A stretch of DNA of 64,000 bases from Cafeteria roenbergensis (Eukaryota > Sar > Bigyra > Bicosoecida > Cafeteriaceae). Position numbers and translations under genes: made by a program. The stretch is from the NCBI GenBank assembly GCA_008330645.1, contig VLTN01000061.1:62001-126000 (forward strand), read 5' to 3'. This document shows positions 1-9,730 of this stretch, in pieces (positions within the stretch are counted from its first letter, which is position 1; every line of letters begins with the position of its first letter). The notes beneath the pieces were generated by a model that worked only from the letters and a program-made list of their open reading frames with translations, did no database searches and had not been told where the DNA came from.

Positions 1-1
1 A

Positions 2-207
2 ATCAAGTCCGGCGAAGGCGCCTCCGACGCTGCGGCCGGTCCCCACCAGCGGGGCGACGGTGACGAGGCGGCAGGGGATGGTGCAGCAGCACCGACCGAG
101 GGTGCAAGTCTCGTGGGCGCGGTGCTGGAGCGGGACGGCGACGGGATCAGCGCGGCTGGGGCACCGGCCGGCTCGGGAGGGTTCGCGGCGTCCACGGGGG
201 GCGCTGT

Positions 208-247
<40 letters not shown>

Positions 248-2821
248 GGCAGCGGCGGTGGAGCAGGGGGGGGGGCTGGGAAGAGGCGCAAGGACATTGG
301 CACGGGCCGCGTGTTCGACGGCGATGACGATGACGACGCCGTGGCTGCCAGCGCCGTGATGGCGGCATCCACTGGGCCTTCGGTGCTCGAGCTGCTTCAG
401 GAGCGAACGGCGAAGCGCGTCGCTCCTGCCGTGGACCACACCGCGGCTGGCTACGCCCCGTTCCGGAAGCGCTTCCTGATCGAGGCGCCCGAGATCGCAG
501 CCATGTCCAAGGCGGAGGTGGAGGCTATGCGTTCCTCGATCGGAGTGCAGGTGCGGGGCAAGGCGCCCCCCAGGCCGGTGCGCACTTGGGCGCAGGCGGG
601 GCTGAACGCGGCCATCCAGGCCGTGCTTAGCGCGCAAGGCTACACGGAGCCGTTTGCGGTGCAGCGTCAGGCCATTCCTGCCATCATGGCCGGCAGGGAT
701 GTGATGGCCGTGGCCAAGACTGGGTCGGGAAAGTCGCTTGCGTTCTTGGCACCGCTCCTGCGGCACGTCGCGGACCAGCCGCAGCTTGCCCGGGGCGAGT
801 CGGGCCCCGTGGCGCTCATTCTGGCTCCCACGCGGGAGCTCGTGACCCAGCTCTATCACGAGACGCGCAAGTTTGCCAAGGGGTTGGGGCTCAACGTGGT
901 GCCGCTGTACGGAGGGAGTAACGTCGGGACGCAGGTGTCGATGCTTCGCAAGGGCGCCCACGTGGTGGTGGGGACGCCCGGCCGGACGCTGGACATGCTG
1001 GGCATGAACGGCGGGCGAGCCATGTCGCTTCGCCGGTGCACGATGCTGTGCCTCGACGAGGCGGACCGCATGTTCGACCTGGGCTTCGAGCCGCAGGTGC
1101 GCGCAATCGCGGCGCGGATTCGGCCCGACCGGCAGACCGTCATGTTCAGCGCCACCTTTCCCAAGCATATCCAGGAGGTGGCGCGCACCATGGTAAAAAA
1201 TCCGGTGGAAATCCAGGTGGGCGGTCGCAACGTCGTGTCAGACACCATCGACCAGTTCGTGGAGGTGCGCTCGGAGGAGTCCAAGTTCCCGCGGCTGCTG
1301 CAGCTGTTTGGGGAGTGGCAGGAGCGGGGCGCGGTGCTGGTGTTTGTGGGCTCCAAGGAGCGGGCGGACGACCTGCTCCTCGACCTCATGCGCGTGGGCT
1401 ACCACAAGGGCATGACGATCCACGGCGGCAAGGACCAGGAGGAGCGCGACGAAGCCATCGCGGAGCTCAAGCGAGGAGAGACGGACTTCCTCATCGCGAC
1501 CAGCATCGCGTGCCGTGGGCTGGACGTGAAGCACCTGCGGCTCGTGGTGAACTACGACGCCCCGACGCACCTCGAAGACTACATCCACCGGGTTGGCCGC
1601 ACAGGCCGCGCCGAGCGCAAGGGCACTGCCTTCACGTTCATCACCGCAGAGGAGGCCCAGTACGCGCATGACATCCGCAAGGCCCTTCTCGACGCCGGAC
1701 AGGACGTGCCGGCAGAGCTGGCGGCCATGGCGGACGAGCACGACGCCGCAGTGAAGGCGGGCACTGCGCGCATGCGGCGCAGCGGCTTCTCGGCGCGCGG
1801 CACCGTGACGGTGACGGAGGACGGCGCTCTCCAGGACGACGACGCGCGGCTCGACGGTGCGCTGGCTCGCAAGCGCACAGAGCACCAGCAGGGCCTCATA
1901 TCCACGGACGAACTCATCGCTGCGGAGGACGAGATCGAGGCGTTGAGGGCCAAGGCCAAGGCGGAGAAGGCTGCAAAGTCCGCCGGCAAGCACTCCCGCA
2001 AGGGTGCCAAGGGGGAAGGGGAGGCAGCGGAGGGGGCGGCTCCGGGGAAGAGTGCGCCCGCCTCTTCGTCCTCTTCCTCGTCCTCGTCCGCTTCGTCATC
2101 AGCAGCAGGTTCGTCATCGTCTTCATCGGCTGCTGCGGCTGACGCGGGCTCCTCGTCGTCCTCGTCGTCCTCCTCCGCAGCGGCTGGAGCGGCAGCAGCA
2201 TCGGCGGCAGCCCCTGCAGCGCCCGACGCAGCGCAGGCCCTGGCAGCCGCGCGCAAGGCAGCCGCAATGCTCAGAGCCAAGTCGCGGGCCAAGACCTTGA
2301 TGGCGGCCAAGGGCGCCTGCCCGCAAGCCGAGGCCGACGCAGTGGCCGCGGAGCTCAAGGTGGCCGAGGAGAAGCTTGCCGAGCTGGAGGCGCCCGAGGA
2401 AGCTCGCAAGGCCAAGGAGCGGGTTCAGGCGGCGCTCCGCAGCATCAGCCAGTCCAAGGCGACCGCGGACGAGGCCGGCTTGGCCGCCGCTGGCCAGGAC
2501 CCCGCGGACGAGTCTGCTTCTCTCGACTTTGTCATCAACGACTACCCACAGCGCGCGCGCCGGCGCGTGCTCTCCAAGGAAGTGGCGACGCAGATTGCCG
2601 AGTGGTACGGCTGCGCGGTGACGACCAAGGGAGTGCACGTGGCGCCGGGCAGGCGGCCCCCGCCCGGCAAGGAGAAGCTCACGCTTGTGGTGGACGGGCC
2701 CAGCATGGCCAACGTGCGGCGGGCGCAGGCGGAGCTGCGACGCACGCTCGACGAGGTGACGGCAGAGGTTGGCGTGGACAAGGACGCCCTGGCTTACGGC
2801 AAGTTCACCATCGACGTCTGA
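2..2821 (+). CDS. DDX46: Prp5/DDX46-type DEAD-box RNA helicase (5' partial)
   Basis: ATP-dependent RNA helicase of the Prp5/DDX46 type, which remodels U2 snRNP during prespliceosome assembly in the nucleus. The frame is open from base 2 to the TGA at 2819-2821, so the gene starts upstream of the window; the first start-like codon inside, GTG at 113, is not a credible start. Visible motifs in order: Q motif (FAVQRQAIP), motif I (AKTGSGKS), PTRELV, TPGR, DEAD (1055-1066), FSATFP, ACRGLDVKHL and HRVGRTGR. The family is fixed by the C-terminal module near 2525-2815 (INDYPQRARRRV, then an alanine-rich amphipathic helix), which matches the corresponding C-terminal region of DDX46. Between core and C-terminus lies a Ser/Ala/Lys low-complexity linker (about 1930-2260). 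An in-frame AGC tract codes for polyserine near the 5' edge. It is convergent with the next gene. Confidence 0.93.
208..246 (+). repeat. (CAG/AGC)13 trinucleotide microsatellite, polyserine
   Basis: Thirteen uninterrupted CAG units lie inside the helicase gene and are read as AGC serine codons. The unit is a multiple of three, so length changes would keep the frame. Confidence 0.95.
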
Positions 2822-3037
2822 GCCCTGCCGCGGAATCCGCTGCGTGACTGCGTGAGCGATCGAGCCAGACCACGTGTTCGTTTGTGGCGTGGTCGTCTGC
2901 GGCCGTGTCGCGCTGCGGCCGGCAATCGTCATCGTTTGTGGCCCACACCACATCGCTCGCCATCACCAGCAGCTGCAGCGCCACACGAGCAAAGCATCAT
3001 CAAGCAAGACAGACAGGGTCGGGCGGCCTCAGGCCCC

Positions 3038-6000
3038 TCAGGCCTCGGCGGCAGCAGTGATCTCGGCCAGAAGCGGCCGCCACTGCACGGGAGCGGAGGT
3101 CTCGGCCCCGCTTCCGAGGAGCGTCTCCTCCTCCTCCGGAGTGAGCTCGAACCCGGCCGCCACAAGCGCGCCGCGGAACGAAGGCCTCGCGATGGTGCCC
3201 CTCATGGCCGGGTCGAAGAGCCGCAGAGTCCGGTGCAGCTCCCAGCGGCGACCCGTGAAGAAGGCGGAAAGCCGCGCAAGCAGAGCCGCACGGGATCCCT
3301 CGGCCGGTGCAGGAGCGGCAGCGTCCTCTGGCGAACGGCCAGCATCCGACGGCTCCACGCCCTCGCTTGCCCCGTCGACGGGTCCATGGGCGCGGCTGCG
3401 AATCTCGCGATCAAAGGCCCGCTGCGCCTCGGCGAAACCGCGCACGGTGGCGCCGAGCCCTGAGTCGGCCGCCGCCTCAGCGCACGAGCACTCGTCGCAC
3501 GAGGGGGTTCCGCGGCTGTGGGGCCGCGAGCGCTCAAGCGTGTCGGCCTGGCTCGGCGGGGCGAGCCTGTCTCGGATCAGCGTGGCCTCCTCCTCACTGA
3601 CGTCCTTGGCCTGCCAGCCGGAGCCGGTGCCATCGTCCCACGCCACGTTGGCGCGGCCCCAGGCCGAGGCACGGGGCGGGTGCGGGAAGTGCTCGGGCGC
3701 GTGACCCGCGCCGTGCTCAAGGCCGAGAGTGACGCCCCGGGCAATGTTGGCAATCTCCGCAACCTCCTCCGGGCTCACGGAGGCAGCGCCGGAGCCCGCG
3801 CCGGTGATGGCCATGAGGAAGCCCTTCCAGGAGATGGCGCCAGCCGGCAGGGCCGAGGGAGCGGGAACGCCGCGGCAAGCCGCCTCCTCGGCTGCCTCCT
3901 CCAGCGAGGCTGGCGGATACCGAGACATGGCCGCGGCGACGTCGGCAGCGGTCATCCCGAGGTCGAGGTGGTGGCGGCGAAGCAGCCCCCTGAACTCGCC
4001 ATGCGAGATGGCGCCGGGGCAAGCCCTGCCCAGCTCGCGGAAGCAGCGACGGAGGTGCGAGCGGGAGGAGAGGATGGCCGACCGGAGCTGCTGCTCGATG
4101 CGCGCGCCCTCCACCGGGTCGCCCTCGCCCGCTGTGAGGCCGGACGCCGCGGCGGAGTGCGCCGCGGCAACGAGGGCGTCGCAGAGCGCCGGCCAGCGGA
4201 CCAGCAGCTCGCCGTCCTCGCGCTCGTCGCACAGAAACTGGGCCATGAGCGCCGCCACGTCGGCGGCGTTGACCACGGGCGGGCAGGCCCCGTAGGCGGC
4301 CAGCACTGCGGTGGCGGTGCCCACGGGGAGGCGGCCGGTGTCGCGCCTGTCTCTGGAGAGCATGGCCCTGCGCGCGGACGCGAGGCACCCCGCCAGCACG
4401 GGCGCGACGCGAGCGGCTGGCCCGTGAGCGGGCGACCCTTCGCCTCGGCCTCCGCCCTCTAGCGAGTCCGCGTCGGGCGCCTCGTCAACACCGCTGCTGC
4501 CGCCGCCGCCGTCGTCGTCGTCGCTGGTGGCACCCGCCGCGCCGGCGCGGCCGTTTCGGCGCAGCCAGCGCTTGGTGAAGGCGTCTGCCCCCGTGAGCAG
4601 GAACTCCGCTCCGGGGGAGTGCGCGAGCACTAGGCGCCCGCCAACGGCCAGGTCCTCCGCCCGCAGGAGGGGGGGCTCGGGCGCGAAGGGCAGCCTCTCG
4701 CGGATGCCGATGCCGCGAAGGGGGGCGACGCCGGTGCAGCCGGCACCCGTTCGGTCCTCCTTGCCCAGCGAGCCGCCTGCGTAGCCCTGGCCGAAGCCGT
4801 GGCCGTAGCCGTACACCGCGCCCACGCCTCCGAGGGCGCGCTCGCGGGCCATGACGGTGGCGCGGAGTGCGGGGTCGGCGAAGCTGTTGTCCGCGTCCTC
4901 GCCGGCGTGGAGCGCGCCCGTGCGAAGGGCGTTGCGATACCGCCCGCGCTCGAGGTAGCGAGTGCCCCATCGGCCCGTGTTGGGGAGGAGCGTCTCGTTG
5001 ATGGCCAGGGTGCCGTCTACGAGGAAGAAGGACACAACGAAGCGGCGGCCCTCGTCCTCCGGCCGCGGGTTGGCGAGGCGGGCGCGGAAGGCGAGCACCC
5101 GGCCGTCGCACTCGAAGAAGCTGTCCATGTCGGGGCGCTGGCGCCACGTGGGCACGAGCTTTCCAGCGTTGCGGCGGGTCTCCTCCTCGTCGCCGATGGC
5201 CAGCGGGCCGGTGTGTGGCGGCACCAGCGTGCGAGTCGGGCGGCGCGGGGCGGCAGAGGTAATGGGGCCCGATCCTGCCAGCTCCGTCTGGTCGACGTCC
5301 ATCGACTCGCGGAACCAGGCGACCGTGAAGGGGTCCGCGCGGCGAAGCCAGATGCGCTTGCCGAAGACAGTGATCCAGCTCCCAGCCCTGAGCAAGTCGG
5401 GGGTGACGTGGGTGACGGGGGCGCGGGCGGCGCCGCTGTCCAGGGCGTCGGCGACGCCCCCAGCTCCGTAGAGCGGCGTGCCAGTGATGGGCGACACGTA
5501 GGTCCCGCTCCAGCTCCCGGGACTGAATCGGTAGCGGGCCTGGCCGCGGTGGGCCGCGTGGGAGGCGCGCGCTTCCGCCGCGGCCTCGGCGGGCGAGAGC
5601 AGGCCGATGCGGTGCCGGGTGGGCTCTGCCGACGCTGCCGCGCCGCCCCGGGTGGGCGGGCGAGGCGGGAGCGCGGGGGTGGCTGCGCTTGTGCCGCCGG
5701 CAGTTGCCGGGCGGGTGCGGGGGGCCGCGGCGGCTGGGCCGAGCTCGGGCGGCGGCACGATGGCGGACGGGCGTGAGAGACCGGCAGGCGCGAGGTCCTC
5801 CTTGGCCCGGGGCACGCGCTGCCGAGAGAGGAGCTTGGTGGTGCCTCGGCCGCTGCGGGGAAGCGCGCGCGGGGGGGGGGGGGGGGGAAGGAGGAGTGCA
5901 GGATGGGGTGGGCGCGGCGTTCGAGGGAGGGGAAACTCTCTTGGCTTGCGAGCACAGCACCGCTCGGAGCAGCCAGGCGACGACGCGCATGGCCGGCGCC

Positions 6001-7517
6001 AGGCGAAGACTGCCGCCCGTCGTGTCCGACTAAGCCGGCGGGGCGCCCCACGCGCAGTCAGCGAAGCGGCGGACTGGCACCGCCTTGGTCGGCGGGCCGC
6101 GAGTCGACCAGGCTCCCCACAGGCCTGGTCGCTCCCCCTCCCCCGTGCCTTGTGCCTCACCTGTTCTTCGCTTCTGGGGCGATGACCTCGACAGTCTCGT
6201 CCTCCAGGTAGTAGTGGAGGGCGACGACGACGAGGTCGCCGGTGGCGCCGGCGGGGCCCGATCGCTCGTCCAGAAGGCCCTCGAAGCGCAGGACGCGGCC
6301 GCGGGCGGCTTCGAAGCGGCCGCGCGCGTCCGGGGAGCGGGAGAAGAACCCAAGAGCTGCGTTCGTCTCGAACCCACGGTCGTGGGCCACGGTCGTCGGG
6401 CGGGCCCAGTCGTGAACGCGGCGGGTGGGGGGGTGCGAGTACGACGCGGGAGCGGGGATGGGGTCCCCGAAGGGCGCCCTGCCGTTGGCAGCGAGCCAGC
6501 GACGGGAGTAGGCGTCGGCGTCCATGAGGGTGAGCGTGAGCGGGGGGGACGCGATGCGAATCACTGCGCCGGCGCAGGCCAGGTCCGACAGCTCCAGGGG
6601 CCGGGTGCCGTCCTCGGTGACGAGGCTGACCTTGGACTTGCGCAGGAACTCGCCTTGCACAAGGCCGGCGTTGTCCTGGCGCGGCTCGAAGAGCCGCACC
6701 TCGCCGGTCGCGTGGTACCACCACAACTGAAGCACCCGGGCGCGGCTGCGCTCGATGGCCGAGCCAATGACTTCCTCCTCGAAGAACACGCGGAAGCGCA
6801 GGGTCTGCGGTCGCGGGGACGGAGCAGGGCGGCGGCGGCCGGAGGCGCTTGAAGCAGCGCAACTCGGCCTGTCCCAAAAGCGGCCCGCGCGCAGCCAGGG
6901 GGCACAACCCAGAGCGCGAAGTCTTCCCCAGACGGAACGGTGCAGGCACGTTGCATTGGCTCGAGCGACGCAACCCGAGCAAAGAGCCCCTGCTCGGGAG
7001 CACGGGGCGGTAACGGCGGCAGACGCAAACAATTCGGCTCGCCTCGCGCGCTCACCTCCGCGTGGTCGTCAGCTTTGGGGGGCGCTTCGTCGTCTCCGTG
7101 GCGCTTGGTGTCCACGTAGTGCCTCCGGATCGACGCGCGGGGGTCCACATCGCCCTGGACCTGAGCGGGCGCCTCAAGGCGCGGCTCGTGGCGGCGGTTC
7201 GTCAGCAGCGTTTCCCCCCGGCGGTCATCGAGCGGCTGCTTGGGCGCCGTGTAGGTGAAGTACTGGCGCAGGCCGAACTCCGGGCTCGGAACCTGCGGGC
7301 GTAGAATCACACCAACCCGTCCCAGCCGCGAGCGGTGGCTTGCGGGCGGCGGCGGGACAAGGCAGTTGAATCGCTCGCAGCAGCCGCCGTTTGCCCCTCC
7401 CCCGGGCGATCCGCGCAGTCTCACCTCTCGCTGGTGCAGGTGACGGTCGTAAGAGTACTGCGACAAGCTGCCCAGCAGCAGGTCCGCCGTGCTTGGAGGC
7501 CCATTCGGAGCCGCCAT
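3038..7517 (-). CDS. EFHC1: RIB72/EFHC1-like ciliary DM10-domain protein
   Basis: Microtubule inner protein of the ciliary doublet, of the RIB72/EFHC family. Four exons: 7425-7517, 7056-7292, 6161-6804 and 3038-5852 (phases 0, 0, 2); 1262 residues. Three DM10 domains are visible: the first opens exon 3 (TLRFRVFFEEEV), the second spans the exon 3/4 junction (RVLRFEGLL, HYYLEDETVEV, RQRVPR) and the third begins near residue 565 (FFECDGRVLAF, VSFFLVDGTLAI). Each ends in a short segment of the type TVFGKRIWL. The C-terminal ~500 residues contain several EF-hand-like helices whose loops lack most Ca-binding acids (for example LFDPAMRGTI). EFHC1 and RIB72 are about 640 residues, so this protein is roughly doubled, mostly by the C-terminal part and by low-complexity inserts. 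The ATG at 7517 was chosen because exon 1 then encodes a compact 31-residue start and leaves a 221-bp divergent spacer to the VPS9 gene. Confidence 0.9.
5871..5887. repeat. G17 homopolymer (polypyrimidine tract of an intron)
   Basis: Seventeen consecutive G on the plus strand. On the coding (minus) strand this is a C17 tract about 16 bases before the exon 4 acceptor of the RIB72/EFHC1 gene, where a polypyrimidine tract is expected. Confidence 0.85.
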
Positions 7518-7738
7518 GCTTGCCGGTGCGAGGCTGCCCAAGGTCCCTCTCGGCCCGTCGTTGCGCGGCCTGGCCGCCTGCTGGCCAGCGCGCTGCAGAG
7601 CCGGCTCCGCCCGCGGCGCCGCGCGGTGCTGGAGCGCAAGCACAACCCAGAGCGAGCGCTCGCCTCTAGGCGGGGCGCCACGTTTGGCGGCGCGAGATCG
7701 CTTCTGCCTGGCGCCAGGCTCCCGCTCGGCGAGTCGGC
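7518..7738. promoter_or_regulatory. Divergent promoter interval, RIB72 / VPS9
   Basis: 221 bp between two start codons pointing away from each other. It must hold both 5' UTRs and both core promoters. No TATA box is evident. The interval contains CACGTTTGGCGGCGCGAG near 7680, which resembles an E2F-type site but is unproven. Confidence 0.5.
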
Positions 7739-9340
7739 ATGGCGAGCGCTGCTGAGCCAAGCGACAGCGCGTCGGCTGCCGAGGCAGTTCCGGGCGGCTC
7801 CCTGTTCGGCATGATTAGCACTCTGGTGGGGTCCTCGACCCCGGGCACGCCGCAGCGCGGCAGCACGCCTTCGGAAGCGGCTGACGGCGGCAGGGCGGAA
7901 GGCGCAGCGCCGGCTGTGGCTCCCAAGCCGCTGTCGACCGATGCAGTCCAGCGCGAGTTTCTGCTGCGCTTGAGGCATGGCGAGGCCGGGCCCGTGCGCG
8001 CGTTTTTGCAGTCGAGGCTGAGGCAGTTCGCGACGCAAGACTTTGCTGCGGCTCCCGCCCGAGGCGCGGGGAGCATCGAGGCGCAGGCGCAGCGGCTGCA
8101 GTCGGACATCCTTGCCCGGATGCAGAAATGCCACCCGTGGGCCAAGCTGGACGCCGCGGGGTGGAGCCAGGAGGCAGAGGCGGTCGAGCGTTTCGTGTCC
8201 TCCCAGCTGCACGACCACGTTGTGAAGGCCGCCGGTGCGGGCCGCGCCGCTGACGAGGCCTTTAGCTCTCGCTGCGACGCCCTTTGCACCTTCGTCGGTC
8301 CGGCAGAGCTCCACGTGCCGCAGGCGGCCCTTGCCCCGCGGTTCAAGGACACGTGGGCAACCGCGCAGGACTTCATCCATCGCGTAACCGCCTACAAGGA
8401 CCCCTTCAGGAAGCTCCTCTGCATCGACCGCTGCTGCCGACAGCTCTACCGCATGATCCACACGGCCGGCGCAGTGGAGCGGGCGGCGCGGATGGCGGCG
8501 CCCGCCCAGCTTCCCGACAGCGAGCCGGCGGCTTCCCCCGCCGGAGGTGGCGACGCCGTTGACAACGCCGCGCCGGCCGCGGCTCGCGACAGCCCCTCCC
8601 CCGCGGAGGAGCAGTCCGGGCCGTCCGCCGACGACCTGGTGCCCTGCGTGATCTGGTGCCTGCTTCGGAGCAACCCCCCGCGCTTCCGCAGCCACCTGGA
8701 TTTCATCACGCGGTTTCGCCCCCCGTCGCGCGTGTCCGGCAGCCTCGCCTACCACCTCACCGTGCTGCAGAGCGCCGTGCAGTTCATCGAGCGCTGTGGG
8801 GCCGAGGAGCTGGGCATGGGCCCCGACGCCTTCGAGGAGGCGCTGCGCGCAGGCGAGGAGGCGGCCGCCTCCCGGCAGCCGCTGGCCAAGCAGCTGCAGT
8901 CCATCGGCGACGCGTTCGACACGCCCAAGGACGACGCCGCGCCCCCCCGCGCGGCAGAGGCAGGGGCGTCCGGGGCTCGGCCAGACGCGGCGCCGGAGGC
9001 CGCGGGCGCGGGTCCCGGCGCCGCCAGCGCCGCTGCCGGGGCCGTGCCGCTGCCTGCGCTCGCGCCGCTGCCCATGGCACACGAGCTGCCGTTCAGCCCG
9101 CCGCTCAGTGAGGCCTCGCCCTCGGCGCTCGAGGCGTGGAAGGCTGACCGCTACCGCTTCCTGCGGCGCGACCCTGCGTCTCTCACTATGGCGGAGGTGC
9201 CGCAGCTGCTCGCCGAGTACCGGCACATGGTGGCCACCTGCGCCTCCATCGCAGAGGCCCTCGGGCTCCCCCCGCCGGACGTTGCACAGCTAAGCCCCGA
9301 TGGGGCGGCGGGCGCGTCGGAGACGCCGGGCGCGCAGTGA
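7739..9340 (+). CDS. VPS9-domain Rab5-type guanine nucleotide exchange factor
   Basis: Single-exon protein of 533 residues from the ATG at 7739. The VPS9 catalytic domain is recognisable: a helical lead-in around residues 125-245 (YKDPFRKLLCIDRCCRQLY), then the diagnostic block DDLVPCVIWCLLRSNPP, SHLDFITRFRPPSR and AYHLTVLQSAVQFIE. VPS9 domains exchange nucleotide on Rab5/Rab21-type GTPases at early endosomes; the Asp and Tyr used for catalysis (in DDLVP and AYHLT) are present. An acidic/Ser-Pro linker interrupts the domain near residues 255-300. No RIN, FYVE, ankyrin or zinc-finger partner domain is seen, so the specific subfamily is unassigned. The C-terminal ~90 residues form a predicted helical tail. 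It shares a divergent interval with the RIB72 gene. Confidence 0.88.
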   Translation: MASAAEPSDSASAAEAVPGGSLFGMISTLVGSSTPGTPQRGSTPSEAADGGRAEGAAPAVAPKPLSTDAVQREFLLRLRHGEAGPVRAFLQSRLRQFATQDFAAAPARGAGSIEAQAQRLQSDILARMQKCHPWAKLDAAGWSQEAEAVERFVSSQLHDHVVKAAGAGRAADEAFSSRCDALCTFVGPAELHVPQAALAPRFKDTWATAQDFIHRVTAYKDPFRKLLCIDRCCRQLYRMIHTAGAVERAARMAAPAQLPDSEPAASPAGGGDAVDNAAPAAARDSPSPAEEQSGPSADDLVPCVIWCLLRSNPPRFRSHLDFITRFRPPSRVSGSLAYHLTVLQSAVQFIERCGAEELGMGPDAFEEALRAGEEAAASRQPLAKQLQSIGDAFDTPKDDAAPPRAAEAGASGARPDAAPEAAGAGPGAASAAAGAVPLPALAPLPMAHELPFSPPLSEASPSALEAWKADRYRFLRRDPASLTMAEVPQLLAEYRHMVATCASIAEALGLPPPDVAQLSPDGAAGASETPGAQ

Positions 9341-9730
9341 GGGTCGCCGCTTGCGGCGTCGGCTTGCCCGGCGCGCGCGGACGCGCGGTGAGCACCCTCC
9401 GTCACTCCGTCAGTGTGAGCGCGTGTGTGTGCGAGAGAGAGAGCGAGCGAGCGAGCGAGCGGGCGACGGCCGCCACGCGGCACTTGTGGCAAGCGGGGCG
9501 CAAGTGCGCATGCCCCCCCCACGGTGGGTCTTGCAAAGTCTCGGTCGTGGAGGCGAACTGTGTTTGCATCTTGACGCCTCGAGGGTGACCGGACGCACAC
9601 ATACCCACGAAAGCGCAGCGATTTTTTTGACGCCGCGGGCTCCCTGGCCCGGCTCCCCCTCAGGACGAGCGTTGCACGCGATGACCACCGCAACACTAGC
9701 AACGGGCCATGCGCAGCGGGTTTGCCCCCA
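9341..9730. other. Convergent 3' intergenic interval
   Basis: 390 bp between two converging genes. It contains a (GA)n/(GAGC)n stretch at about 9432-9461 and a GT-rich lead-in. No open frame with family similarity or RNA gene was seen. Confidence 0.7.

Noticed and set aside
113-115. GTG as the start of the DEAD-box helicase
   Set aside because: The frame stays open to the window edge, and DDX46-type proteins have a long N-terminal region, so the start lies outside.
7681-7700. E2F-like sites in divergent spacers
   Set aside because: TTTGGCG-type words occur in two spacers, but such GC-rich words are expected by chance at this composition. Recorded only as a note.
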